Assembly: GCF_003755185.1 (NCBI RefSeq) | Contig: NZ_RKIC01000010.1 | Span: 248,001-312,000, forward strand | DNA length: 64,000 bases | Source: Frigoribacterium sp. PhB24 | Lineage (GTDB): Bacteria > Actinomycetota > Actinomycetes > Actinomycetales > Microbacteriaceae | Reading direction: 5' to 3' | Shown here: positions 35,841-43,653 of the stretch, in pieces | How positions within the stretch are numbered: position 1 is the stretch's first letter | How the letters are laid out: every line of letters starts with the position of its first letter | Translations under genes and position numbers: made by a program | The notes under the pieces: model-generated | Databases searched by the model: none | Seen by the model: the letters and a program-made list of their open reading frames with translations, nothing else | Told to the model about the DNA's origin: nothing

Positions 35841-36139
35841 AGCTGGTCGAGCTGCCTCGTGTTGATGCGTCGGCGCGCATGCATCCGGAAAGCCATCAAG
35901 CTCGCCGCGGTGAATCCGGCAGTGATGGTCACGAACCAGATGGCGCTGCCGGGGGAGATGAATTGGGTCGACGCAAGGTCGGCACCGTCACCGGCGGTAG
36001 CGGTGACGAGACCGGGGACACCCGCTGTCGAGTTCGTCGCCACAGCGAGAGCCGTAACGGCCATGGCGGAGACAACGACGATGAAAGCCGCAGCGATAGC
36101 CGAGCCAAAGACGGTGAGAGTGATACGGAGTGCGGTCAT
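35837..36139 (-). CDS. Small two-helix membrane protein
   Basis: 100 residues: a hydrophobic helix at about 5-35, an outer loop of about 30 residues (rich in Thr, Ala, Gly, Asp), a second helix at about 67-87 and a basic tail RMHARRR. It may be a transporter accessory subunit or an immunity protein. No family is recognised. It lies 8 bases after the ATPase stop and overlaps the permease start by four bases. Confidence 0.65.
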   Translation of the reverse strand: MTALRITLTVFGSAIAAAFIVVVSAMAVTALAVATNSTAGVPGLVTATAGDGADLASTQFISPGSAIWFVTITAGFTAASLMAFRMHARRRINTRQLDQL

Positions 36140-36147
36140 AGTGTGAG

Positions 36148-36921
36148 TTACCTTTCAGCGCGAATGAGATCTCTGAATCGCTGCGTGTCCCGAGTCGGAG
36201 CGTGGAGTCCAGTTGTCGTGAGGAAGAACTCCTCGAGGTCAGGCATGCCCGAATTGCGAACGAGCTCGCTGGGGGACCCATCCGCCACGCTGATTCCGTC
36301 GTGCATGATCACGACGCGCTCGAACCAGTGCTCCGCGGCGAGGATGTCGTGGGTGGCGACGAGTACCGCTGTTCCTTCCGCTCGGAGCGCATCGATAAAT
36401 GCCCGAATGGTTCGCACCGCGTGCGGGTCGAGGCCCCGGAAGGGTTCGTCCATAACAAGGAGGCCAGGTGAATGGGCCGCAGCGCCCACAACTTGAAGCT
36501 TCTTTTTAGTGCCGTGAGACATGTCAGCGATGAACTTGGACAAATGCGGCTCGAGTCCCAAGGCGTCGATCAAGGCATCGTCAAGCCCGGAGCGGCCGAC
36601 CCGCCGGAGTCGTCGGAGGTGAGCCAGGTACTCCGCCCCGGTCAGCGAGAGGGGGATCGGGAGTTCGTCTGGGACAAACCCCAGATCCTTCTTCGCTTCG
36701 GCCGTCTGATGCGGGTTGCCTTGGATGAAGACCGTTCCCGCATCGAACTGGTGAAGGCCGACGATGCCATGAACGAGAGTTGACTTACCGCTCCCATTCG
36801 GGCCGAGGAGGGCCAGGAGATCCCCGGGGTCGACCGTGAGGTCGACCCCGAAGACTCCGGCGCCGCCTGCGTAGCGCTTCGTGCACTGTTGCGCAGAGAG
36901 CGCAGGACCGGTGCGAGACAT
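36148..36921 (-). CDS. ABC transporter ATPase of the peptide operon
   Basis: 257 residues. Walker A GPNGSGKST is at 40-48, the signature is a degenerate MSHGTKKK at 134-141 (normally LSGGQ), Walker B LLVMDEP is at 154-160 and the switch His at 191. The degenerate signature is typical of ATPases in ABC-2 exporters for peptides and lantibiotic immunity. It starts two bases after the peptide gene's stop, so both are translated together. Confidence 0.9.
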   Translation of the reverse strand: MSRTGPALSAQQCTKRYAGGAGVFGVDLTVDPGDLLALLGPNGSGKSTLVHGIVGLHQFDAGTVFIQGNPHQTAEAKKDLGFVPDELPIPLSLTGAEYLAHLRRLRRVGRSGLDDALIDALGLEPHLSKFIADMSHGTKKKLQVVGAAAHSPGLLVMDEPFRGLDPHAVRTIRAFIDALRAEGTAVLVATHDILAAEHWFERVVIMHDGISVADGSPSELVRNSGMPDLEEFFLTTTGLHAPTRDTQRFRDLIRAER

Positions 36922-36923
36922 CG

Positions 36924-37187
36924 TTACCTGATGCAGGCGAACTTGACGTTTGCCGAGGCGGGGTTGTTCCAGTTGACGTTGATGACGCCGCCGAACCCCC
37001 GGTACCCCCTTCCGAGGCAGATGCCCGTGAGGTAGGCGATGAAACCGAGACCGAGCACGATGGCGGCCGCGACGGCGACCACGATGACCGGGTTGCGGCT
37101 CGTGGCGACCCGATGCACCACGGCGTCGCGTACCTGTGCGGCGGCGACAGTGGCGCGCACCGGTGCCTCGAGAAGAATGTTCGACAT
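36924..37187 (-). CDS. Candidate peptide precursor, 87 aa, one helix and two cysteines
   Basis: ATG 37187 follows AAGGAG with a 6-base spacer; an upstream ATG at 37220 region (MSKENY) is weaker. The product has a polar N-terminus (MSNILLEAPVRATVAAAQ), a hydrophobic helix at 33-53, and a 34-residue C-terminal part with Cys57 and Cys85, many Gly and Asn, and an aromatic/cationic pattern (CLGRGYRGFGG ... FACIR). It resembles precursors of membrane-active peptides cut near or in the helix, with a possible disulfide as in SDP. No lanthipeptide or radical-SAM enzyme is nearby. First gene of the operon. Confidence 0.65.
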   Translation of the reverse strand: MSNILLEAPVRATVAAAQVRDAVVHRVATSRNPVIVVAVAAAIVLGLGFIAYLTGICLGRGYRGFGGVINVNWNNPASANVKFACIR

Positions 37188-37351
37188 GTAGTTCTCCTTG
37201 CTCATCTTCGAACCGCCCGTCTGGACGTCAGTGAAGGCTACATAACGCAGAATACTAAACACAACGGCAATGCAGTGATGCTCCACACATCGGGCCAGAT
37301 GCATGCCCGGTTCTCTAGCGGTCTTGAGGGCCGGATGGGTGCGTCGCGGAC

Positions 37352-37777
37352 CTGACCGACTCGTTCGCGCCCGAGCTCGCCGCGTCGCCCAGCACCTGGC
37401 GAGACGTGCGGGTCGAGCGGCCGCGGTGGGGCTCGGCCGAGTTGTTCGACGCCGAGCTGCGGTCGGTGCACCTGGTCGGCGGCAAGATCGACTTCCTCAA
37501 CCTGCGGGGGGCTCGTCTCACCGACGTCGTGATCGAGGGCTGCACGATCGGCGAGCTCGACCTCGGCGGCGTGCAGGCCCTGCGGGTCGCGCTGGTCGAC
37601 TGCCGCATCGGCACGCTCGACGTGACCCGCGCCTCCTTGTCGCACACCGACCTCCGCACGAGCGACTTCTCGCGCATCGACGGCTTCGAGGGCCTGCGGG
37701 GCGCGACGATCGACGAGCTGCAGCTCGCGACCTTCGCCCCGACGATGGCCGCCCACCTGGGGCTCGTCGTCGGCTGA
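37352..37777 (+). pseudogene. Truncated second copy of the pentapeptide-repeat gene
   Basis: This is the right copy of the 426-bp direct repeat; it encodes the last 141 residues of the 31280 protein. A TGA lies a few codons before the homology starts, so the natural N-terminus is gone. A new protein could start at the ATG-like codon 37406, but no ribosome site is seen. The mismatches are mostly silent, meaning this piece was under selection elsewhere before it arrived or diverged. Confidence 0.85.
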
Positions 37778-37823
37778 GCCGTGCCGTGCCGGCGGGTGGG
37801 AACCGCAGCACGGGGTGGGCCTT

Positions 37824-37926
37824 GCGCCACGATGTGGGCACCGCGCCACGAGGCGGGCACAGCACCACGATGTGGGCACAGCGCCACGATGTGGGCACAG
37901 CGCCACGATGTGGGCACAGCGCCACG
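37824..37926. repeat. 19-bp tandem repeat, 5.4 copies
   Basis: The unit GCGCCACGATGTGGGCACA is repeated five times (the first two copies degenerate) plus a partial sixth. Each unit contains CCAC and GTGG, so a structured RNA could form. There are no spacers, which rules out CRISPR. It lies between the truncated pentapeptide copy and the riboflavin operon; the region 37778-38040 holds no gene. Confidence 0.9.
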
Positions 37927-38042
37927 TCATCTCGTGGCGGCGTGCACATCTCGTGGCGTCGTCCGCGTCGCGTCGCGCTACGCCGTCGCCGAACACGACG
38001 GCGGCGGCCCGGGCGGCGGTGCTATCGTCGCCGACAGAGCAA

Positions 38043-38180
38043 CGCGCTCCGGGGTCAGTGAAAATCTGAGCCGGCGGTCACAGTCCGCGACCCGTGTCGT
38101 CACCGAGAGGTGGGGGCCCGGTTGAACCGGTGGAACTCCGGTACCGACGGTCATAGTCCGGATGAGAGGTGCGCGGGCCC
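38043..38180 (+). ncRNA. FMN riboswitch (RFN element)
   Basis: The conserved RFN blocks are present in order: GCTCCGGGGTCAGTGAAA, then CCGGCGGTCACAGTCCGCGACCC, then GGTGGAACTCCGGTACCGACGG, then AGTCCGGATGAGAGG (each fragment is part of a longer block). Binding of FMN turns down the downstream rib genes. A possible promoter -10 TATCGT is at 38023-38028. GC-rich arms just after the aptamer (about 38181-38210, GGGCCCGG with CCGGGCC) may form the expression platform. Confidence 0.95.
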
Positions 38181-38273
38181 GGTCGTCCGTCCGCGGGCCC
38201 CGGGCCGATGCCGACCGTCGCGTCGCGCACCCCCGGAGAGCCCTCGGCACAGCCAGGCAGACCGGAGGACGAC

Positions 38274-38360
38274 ATGACCACGCAGGCAGCGAACACGCCC
38301 CGTACACGACCCGCGGGGGCGCGACGCCCGCGCGGCACGACGGCCACGGCGGTGCGCTGA
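38274..38360 (+). CDS. 28-codon leader ORF coupled to ribE
   Basis: ATG 38274 is preceded by CGGAGGACGAC, a strong ribosome site. The product is MTTQAANTPRTRPAGA... ending TATAVR, basic and Pro/Thr-rich, with no fold expected. Its TGA overlaps the ribE ATG (TGATG). ribE has no ribosome site of its own, so ribosomes reach ribE by termination-reinitiation from this ORF. The riboswitch could therefore control translation of the whole operon by hiding one site. Confidence 0.65.
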   Translation: MTTQAANTPRTRPAGARRPRGTTATAVR

Positions 38361-38995
38361 TGTTCACCGGACTCGTCGAAGAACTCGGACGCGTCGAGCG
38401 CGTCGACGACCAGGGCGACAGCGTCCGTCTGACCGTCCGGGGCCCGGCCGTCCTGGCCGACGCCGCGCACGGCGACTCGATCTCGGTCAGCGGCGTCTGC
38501 CTGACCGTCGTCGTGCAACAGGGCGACACCTTCACGGCCGACGTGATGCGCCAGACCCTCGCCATGAGCACCGTGGGCTCGTTCGGGGCGGGCACGGCCG
38601 TCAACCTCGAGCGCGCCGCGCGGGTCGGCGACCGCCTCGGCGGCCACATCGTGCAGGGCCACGTCGACGGCACGGCCACGGTCGTCGAGATCGAAGAGGG
38701 TGACGCCTGGCGTCGGGTCCGGTTCGACCTCGCCGACGACCTCGCGCCCCTGCTCGTCGACAAGGGGTCGGTGACGCTCGACGGCGTGAGCCTCACGGTC
38801 AGCGCGATCAGCGACCCCGGCGAGGCACCGGGGTGGTTCGAAGTCAGCCTGATCCCCGAGACGCTCGCCGTGACCACCCTCGGGCGCAAGGCCGTCGGCG
38901 ACCGGGTCAACGTCGAGACGGACGTGCTCGCCCGTCACGTCCGCCGCATGCTGCGGTTGGACGCGCTCGACGCCGCCGCGACGGGTCGCCCGTGA
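38360..38995 (+). CDS. ribE: Riboflavin synthase alpha chain
   Basis: 211 residues with two lumazine-binding repeats: MFTGLVEELG...VSGVCLTV in the first half and GHIVQGHVDGTATV...LDGVSLTV in the second. It joins two molecules of dimethylribityllumazine to give riboflavin. The N-terminal MFTGLVEE fixes the start at ATG 38360, overlapping the leader ORF stop. The stop overlaps the next gene's GTG (GTGA). Confidence 0.95.
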   Translation: MFTGLVEELGRVERVDDQGDSVRLTVRGPAVLADAAHGDSISVSGVCLTVVVQQGDTFTADVMRQTLAMSTVGSFGAGTAVNLERAARVGDRLGGHIVQGHVDGTATVVEIEEGDAWRRVRFDLADDLAPLLVDKGSVTLDGVSLTVSAISDPGEAPGWFEVSLIPETLAVTTLGRKAVGDRVNVETDVLARHVRRMLRLDALDAAATGRP

Positions 38996-39729
38996 CCGGG
39001 GCGGCACCGGCCGAGGAGGCGCGGGTTGACTCGCGCCTCGCTCCGATCGAGCTCGCCCTCGAGCACCTCCGACGGGGTCGGCCGGTCGTGGTGGTCGACG
39101 ACGAGTCCCGCGAGAACGAGGGCGACGTCGTCCTGTCGGCCGAGCTGGCCTCGTCCGAATGGATCGCCTGGACGGTACGGGTGTCGTCCGGCTTCGTCTG
39201 CGCGCCGATGACGAACGAGGTCGCCGACCGACTCGACCTGCCGCCGATGGTCGCCCACAACGAGGACGCCCGCGGCACGGCGTACACGGTGAGCGTCGAC
39301 GCGGCTGCCGGTGTGACGACGGGCATCAGCGCGTCCGACCGGGCGACGACCCTGCGCACGCTCGCGTCGCCGACCAGCGTGCGCGACGACCTGCACCGCC
39401 CCGGGCACGTCCTGCCGCTGCGGGCCCGCGACGGCGGCGTGCGAGAGCGCGACGGCCACACCGAGGCCTCCGTCGACCTCATGAAGGCCGCCGGGCTCCG
39501 ACCCGTCGCGGTCATCAGCGAGATCGTCGGCGACGACGGCGAGATGATGCGCCTGCGCGAACTGCTCGACTTCGGCGCGCGCGAGGGTGTGCCGGTCGTC
39601 ACGATCGCCGACCTCGTCGCCTGGTTGGGCGACCGCGACCTCGACGAACCCGACCCCACACCGGTTGCACCGCCCACGGACACCACGACCACCACCACCA
39701 CCCGCACCCCCGAAGGAGACCCCGCATGA
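38992..39729 (+). CDS. ribB: 3,4-dihydroxy-2-butanone-4-phosphate synthase
   Basis: 245 residues. The active-site motif is [14 protein letters not shown], with the substrate/metal His in [10 protein letters not shown]. It makes the four-carbon unit for lumazine from ribulose 5-phosphate. Only the RibB domain is present; the GTP cyclohydrolase II (RibA) half found in many actinobacterial fusions is absent, and the tail after residue 215 is a short Asp/Pro/Thr-rich extension. Start and stop overlap both neighbours by four bases. Confidence 0.93.
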   Translation: MTGAAPAEEARVDSRLAPIELALEHLRRGRPVVVVDDESRENEGDVVLSAELASSEWIAWTVRVSSGFVCAPMTNEVADRLDLPPMVAHNEDARGTAYTVSVDAAAGVTTGISASDRATTLRTLASPTSVRDDLHRPGHVLPLRARDGGVRERDGHTEASVDLMKAAGLRPVAVISEIVGDDGEMMRLRELLDFGAREGVPVVTIADLVAWLGDRDLDEPDPTPVAPPTDTTTTTTTRTPEGDPA

Positions 39730-40226
39730 GCGGAGCAGGCGCCCCCACCGAACTCGACGTCGACGGCACCGGAGTCCGCGTGACGATCGTCGCCGGCACC
39801 TGGCACGAGACGATCACCGACGGGCTGCTGGCCGGTGCGCTGGCGACCGTCGAGCGTCTCGGCGCCACCGCCACCGTCGTGCGCGTGCCCGGCAGCTTCG
39901 AGCTCCCGGTGGTGGCGAAGGCCGCGCTCGAGGCCGGGGCCGACGCCGTCGTCGCGCTCGGCGTCATCATCCGGGGTGGCACGCCGCACTTCGAGTACGT
40001 GTCCGATGCCGCGACCTCCGGCCTGTTGCGGGTGACCCTCGACACGGGCAAGCCGGTCGGGTTCGGCGTGCTCACCCTCGACGACGAGCAGCAGGGCCTC
40101 GACCGGGCCGGCCTGCCCGGCTCGAAGGAGGACAAGGGTGCCGAGGCGGCACACGCCGCCGTCGCGACGGCCGTGCAGCTGCGCGACATCGCCCGCGCAG
40201 GCACCGCCCGGGTCGCCGGCTTCTAG
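39726..40226 (+). CDS. ribH: 6,7-dimethyl-8-ribityllumazine synthase
   Basis: 166 residues. Motifs: the substrate-binding [29 protein letters not shown] (with catalytic His) and [16 protein letters not shown]. It forms icosahedral or pentameric assemblies that make the lumazine precursor. Last gene of the operon. No ribD or ribA follows, so the early steps of the pathway must be encoded elsewhere. Confidence 0.95.
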   Translation: MSGAGAPTELDVDGTGVRVTIVAGTWHETITDGLLAGALATVERLGATATVVRVPGSFELPVVAKAALEAGADAVVALGVIIRGGTPHFEYVSDAATSGLLRVTLDTGKPVGFGVLTLDDEQQGLDRAGLPGSKEDKGAEAAHAAVATAVQLRDIARAGTARVAGF

Positions 40227-40335
40227 GACCTGCGCGGCGCTGGTCCCTCGACCCGTGCCTCCCCGGGTCCCGGACCGCGCCTCCTGCCGGGCGGCCGGTG
40301 TCGCGACGTGCACACCGGGGCAGGGGGCCGAGCGG

Positions 40336-41133
40336 CTAGGCGAAGACCTCGGACAGGAACGCCTCGAGCTGCTGCCACGAGCGGCGGTCGGCCCGGGCGT
40401 CGTACTGCGCACCGTGGTCGGGGGAGTCCGTGCCGGGGACGGCGAAGGCGTGCATGACGCCGCTGTAACTGAGCACCTGCCAGTCGGGGGCCTCGGCGGC
40501 GCGCATCTCGTCCTCGAACGCGACGACCGCCTCGTCGGGCACCACCGGGTCGGCCGCACCCGTCATCACCAGCAGAGGGGCGGTCACGGCGCCCTTCTCG
40601 GCGGGCATCCCGGTGCCGAGTCCGCCGTGGAACGACACGACGCCGGCGACGTCGACGCCCGCGCGGGCCACCTCGAGGGCGCCCGAGCCGCCGAAGCAGT
40701 AGCCCATCACGGCGATCCGCGACGGGTCGACTCCCGGCTCGGCCCGCAGGCGTTCGAGGTTCGCCAGCAGGCGCGAGCGGAACAGGGCGACGTCGCCGTA
40801 GTACTTGCCCGCCTCGCCCGCGGCCTCCTGTGGCGACGGGCGGACGCCCTGCCCGTAGACGTCACCGGCGAGCGCCACGTAACCGAGCCGGGCGAGCATC
40901 TGGGCGCGCACCTTGACGTGGTCGACGACGCCGAACCAGTCGTGCAGCACGAGCACGCCGGGCACGAGGTCGGACGAGGAGGCGCGGGTCGGTGTCGCGA
41001 GGAATCCCTCGAGATCGACGTCGGTCGCCGCGTAGACCACGTCCGACGTCGCGACGCCGCCCGGGTCGGGCACGCTGTTGAGGACGCGCTGCAGGTCGGG
41101 GGAGAGTGCGGGAGCGGGTTCGGTCGTGGTCAC
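40336..41133 (-). CDS. Dienelactone hydrolase family protein
   Basis: 265 residues. The nucleophile is Cys in GYCFGGS, with Asp in GAADPVVP and His in SGVMHAFAVPG, the Cys-Asp-His triad of dienelactone hydrolases. The substrate is unknown. The segment TPTRASSSDLVP is encoded by the reverse of the dispersed AGGAGGCGCGGGTC word, an apparent in-frame insertion. GTG 41133 is six bases after TAGCGT, so the mRNA is probably leaderless. Confidence 0.85.
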   Translation of the reverse strand: MTTTEPAPALSPDLQRVLNSVPDPGGVATSDVVYAATDVDLEGFLATPTRASSSDLVPGVLVLHDWFGVVDHVKVRAQMLARLGYVALAGDVYGQGVRPSPQEAAGEAGKYYGDVALFRSRLLANLERLRAEPGVDPSRIAVMGYCFGGSGALEVARAGVDVAGVVSFHGGLGTGMPAEKGAVTAPLLVMTGAADPVVPDEAVVAFEDEMRAAEAPDWQVLSYSGVMHAFAVPGTDSPDHGAQYDARADRRSWQQLEAFLSEVFA

Positions 41134-41175
41134 ACGGGGACGCTACTCCCGGCCGGGCGACGGAGCCGCGCAGGC

Positions 41176-41739
41176 TCAGCCCGGGGCGACGATCCGGGCC
41201 ACGGCCTGACGCACGACCTCGCACCGACGTTGCTGCGGGCCGGTGTGCAGGTTGGTCGCCTCGGGCGTGACGAACCAGGCGAGGACGACGCCGAAGACCA
41301 TGGTCAGCAGTTCGTCGGCGTCCCATTCGGACGAGATGTCGCCTGCGGCCTGGGCCGCGTGCACGGAGTCGCGCCTGGCCTCGAGCTGCTTGTGGTCGAG
41401 CACGCCGGGGCTCGGCAGGGCCACGCCCTCGATCTGACCCCAGAGCAGCAGCCGGGCGTCGTCTGGATTCGAGGCCAGGTGGTCGTAGAGCGAGCTCGCC
41501 CAGGCGGGCAGGTCGTGGGCGTCGAAGGGGACGACGGCGACCCAGCGGCCGATGCTCTCGCCGAGAGCGGCGTCGAACAGGTCGCGTTTGGTCGAGAAGT
41601 GGGCGTAGAGCCGCTCTTTGCTCGCCTCGGCGTCCCGGGCGATCGTGTCGACTCGGGCGCCGGCGAGGCCACGGGCCGCGAACTCCGTCCGCGCTGCCTC
41701 GAGCAGCCGTTCCCGGGGCGGGGTTGGTCGTCGTGCCAT
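41176..41739 (-). CDS. TetR-family regulator
   Basis: 187 residues. The DNA-binding domain is RERLLEAARTEFAARGLAGARVDTIARDAEASKERLYAHF (here shortened: VDTIARDAEASKERLYAHF). The ligand domain is TetR_C-type helical. TATGCT (41746-41751) is six bases before ATG 41739, so it is probably leaderless. Three copies of a 19-bp site lie upstream. It may also regulate the dienelactone hydrolase 40 bases downstream on the same strand. Confidence 0.85.
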   Translation of the reverse strand: MARRPTPPRERLLEAARTEFAARGLAGARVDTIARDAEASKERLYAHFSTKRDLFDAALGESIGRWVAVVPFDAHDLPAWASSLYDHLASNPDDARLLLWGQIEGVALPSPGVLDHKQLEARRDSVHAAQAAGDISSEWDADELLTMVFGVVLAWFVTPEATNLHTGPQQRRCEVVRQAVARIVAPG

Positions 41740-41763
41740 GCCCAGAGCATAGGGGCTCGACCC

Positions 41764-41838
41764 CACCGGACCGCCCGGTTCGGACCGAGGACTTCGCGTA
41801 CCGTACCGAACGGTTCGTTTACCGTACCGGCCGGTTCG
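41764..41838. promoter_or_regulatory. Three copies of a 19-bp operator upstream of tetR
   Basis: Copies start at 41764, 41799 and 41820 with the pattern yACCGkACCGnnCGGTTCG. The last two are 21 bases apart, two helical turns, which fits cooperative binding of dimers. The core ACCG-nn-CGGT is palindromic. Confidence 0.65.
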
Positions 41839-41868
41839 CGCGACGTCCCGCCGGCACCGTCGGGCGAC

Positions 41869-42978
41869 TCAGAGGGTGCGGGCGTCCACCGACTCGACGC
41901 CGGCCGCCGCCGCGACGCCGGCGTTGGTGATGCGTCCGGCGACCGCGTTGACACCGCGGGCCAGCGAGGGGTCGGCGGCGACGGCGTCTCGCCACCCCCG
42001 GTCGGCGAGGGCGAGGGCGTAGGGCATGGTCGCGTTGGTCAGGGCCCGGGTGGACGTCTGGGGGACGGCACCCGGCATGTTGGCCACGCAGTAGTAGACG
42101 CTGTCATGGACGGCGAAGGTCGGGTCGTCGTGCGTGGTCGCGTGGGAGCCCTCGAAGCAACCGCCCTGGTCGATGGCGATGTCGACGAGCACCGACCCGG
42201 GGCGCATCGACGCCACCATGTCGTCGGTGACGAGCTTGGGGGCCTGGGCGCCGGGGATCAGCACCGAGCCGATCACCAGGTCGGCGGCCGCCACCTGCGC
42301 GCCGATCTCGTAGGCCGTCGACGCACGGGTCTGCACCCGACCGCCGAACTGCACCTCGAGAGCGCGGAGGCGCGGCAGCGACACGTCGATGACGGTCACG
42401 TCGGCGCCGAGGCCGAGGGCGTTCGCCGCGGCGTGTTCGCCGGCGACCCCGCCGCCTATCACGACCACCTTGGCCTTCGGGGTTCCGGGGACACCACCGA
42501 GCAGCACACCCGGGCCGCCGATCGGCTTCATGAGGTGGTAGGCGCCGACCATCGTCGAGAGACGGCCCGCGACCTCGCTCATCGGCGAGAGCAGCGGCAG
42601 GCTGCGGTCGTCCCGCTGCACCGTCTCGTAGGCGATCGCGGTGGTACCGGAGGACAGGACGGCCTCCGTGCACTCGGGCGACGCCGCGAGGTGCAGGTAG
42701 GTGAAGAGCGTCTGGTCCGCCCGCATCAGCGGGTACTCGGCCGCGATCGGTTCCTTGACCTTCATCACCAGGTCGGCCTCGCCCCACACGGTGGCCGCGT
42801 CGTCCACCACCGTGGCGCCTGCGGCGACGAACTCGTCGTCCGAGAACCCGGAACCGCGCCCGGCGCCCCTCTGCACGATGACGTCGTGTCCGCGGCGTGA
42901 GAACTCGTGGACCCCGGCCGGGGTCGCGGCGACACGGTTCTCGTTGTTCTTGATCTCGGTGGGGATGCCGACGCGCAT
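41869..42978 (-). CDS. ald: Alanine dehydrogenase
   Basis: 369 residues. N-terminus MRVGIPTEIKNNENRVAATP is the family start, the catalytic Lys is in MKVKEP, the active-site His in TYLHLAA, and the NAD fold is VVIGGGVAGEHAA. It interconverts alanine and pyruvate with NADH. ATG 42978 has GAGAGG upstream. It is divergent from an Lrp/AsnC regulator with palindromes between, the usual ald-aldR arrangement. Confidence 0.95.
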   Translation of the reverse strand: MRVGIPTEIKNNENRVAATPAGVHEFSRRGHDVIVQRGAGRGSGFSDDEFVAAGATVVDDAATVWGEADLVMKVKEPIAAEYPLMRADQTLFTYLHLAASPECTEAVLSSGTTAIAYETVQRDDRSLPLLSPMSEVAGRLSTMVGAYHLMKPIGGPGVLLGGVPGTPKAKVVVIGGGVAGEHAAANALGLGADVTVIDVSLPRLRALEVQFGGRVQTRASTAYEIGAQVAAADLVIGSVLIPGAQAPKLVTDDMVASMRPGSVLVDIAIDQGGCFEGSHATTHDDPTFAVHDSVYYCVANMPGAVPQTSTRALTNATMPYALALADRGWRDAVAADPSLARGVNAVAGRITNAGVAAAAGVESVDARTL

Positions 42979-43039
42979 GGTTCGTCCTCTCGGGAGTGGC
43001 CTCGACGACGGGCGGCCGGTGCACGCCTCTGTTCGCCGA

Positions 43040-43103
43040 ACTGACGTCAGTGTGCTGTTTCGTGCCGATGCGTGCCAAGCTTTCCGCACGAGATTCTGTG
43101 CGG
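43040..43103. promoter_or_regulatory. Palindromes between ald and its regulator
   Basis: ACTGACGTCAGT (43040-43051) is a perfect 12-bp palindrome. CCGCAC-N8-GTGCGG (43084-43103) is a second inverted repeat, with further CGTGC/GCACG words around it. They fit multiple binding sites of an Lrp-type octamer. Confidence 0.55.
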
Positions 43104-43146
43104 GCCTGTTCTTGCCGCACGATCGACAGAGAGAGGGCGGCGAGAC

Positions 43147-43617
43147 GTGGCTGCGACGAACGACGTTCGGCTCGACGAGATCGACCGGCAGCTCGTCCGG
43201 CTGCTGGTCGCGAACAGCCGCACCCCGAACGCCACGCTGGCCGCGCAGGTGGGGATCGCTCCCTCGACCTGTCTCGCGCGCCTCCGGTCGCTCGTCGAGC
43301 GCGGGGTCGTCGCCGGCTTCGGCGCCGACGTCGACCTGGCGGCTCTGGGGCTCGACCTGCAGGCACTCATCAGCGTCACGATCCTCGCGTCGGCCCGGCA
43401 GCGCATCGCCGCGTTCTCCGCCGAGATCCGGGCCCTGCCGCAGGTGGTGCAATTGTTCTTCCTGGGTGGGTCGGAGGACTTCATCATCCACCTGGCCGTC
43501 CGCGACACGAACGACGTGCGCGAGTTCGTGCTCGACCACTTGTCGGCGCACCCGGCGGTCGCCTCGACCCGCACCAGTCTGGTCTTCGAGCACCACCACC
43601 CCGGCCCGACGGTCTGA
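43147..43617 (+). CDS. Lrp/AsnC-family regulator, probable activator of ald
   Basis: 156 residues. The helix-turn-helix is LDEIDRQLVRLLVANSRTPNATLAAQVGIAPSTCLARLRSL in part (TLAAQVGIAPSTCLARL), followed by a RAM ligand domain. In mycobacteria the AldR orthologue activates ald in response to alanine; the same role is likely from the divergent gene order. GTG 43147 is chosen since the upstream in-frame reading begins inside the operator region. Confidence 0.9.
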   Translation: MAATNDVRLDEIDRQLVRLLVANSRTPNATLAAQVGIAPSTCLARLRSLVERGVVAGFGADVDLAALGLDLQALISVTILASARQRIAAFSAEIRALPQVVQLFFLGGSEDFIIHLAVRDTNDVREFVLDHLSAHPAVASTRTSLVFEHHHPGPTV

Positions 43618-43653
43618 CGGTCCGCCGACGAGGCACCGTCGGGCGGGACGGGC

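Larger units (their letters stand above)
31973..37351. mobile_element. Acquired island of about 5.4 kb
   Basis: The segment lies between the two copies of the 426-bp repeat. It has lower GC and more A/T-ending codons than both flanks and contains a decayed serine recombinase. It lacks any copy of the AGGAGGCGCG word that is otherwise present about every 2 kb. Its main cargo is the leftward peptide/ABC/M50 operon (33440-37187). No integrase gene or tRNA target is visible. A single-crossover integration of a circular molecule carrying a gene fragment would explain the flanks. Confidence 0.75.

Noticed and set aside
33440-37187. Lanthipeptide, lasso peptide or radical-SAM RiPP cluster
   Set aside because: No LanB/LanC/LanM, lasso cyclase or radical-SAM enzyme is encoded nearby, and the precursor lacks their leader signatures.
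31973-37351. Prophage
   Set aside because: No structural, packaging or integrase genes; only a decayed serine recombinase and the operon.
37824-37926. CRISPR array
   Set aside because: Units are directly adjacent with no spacers and no cas genes are near.
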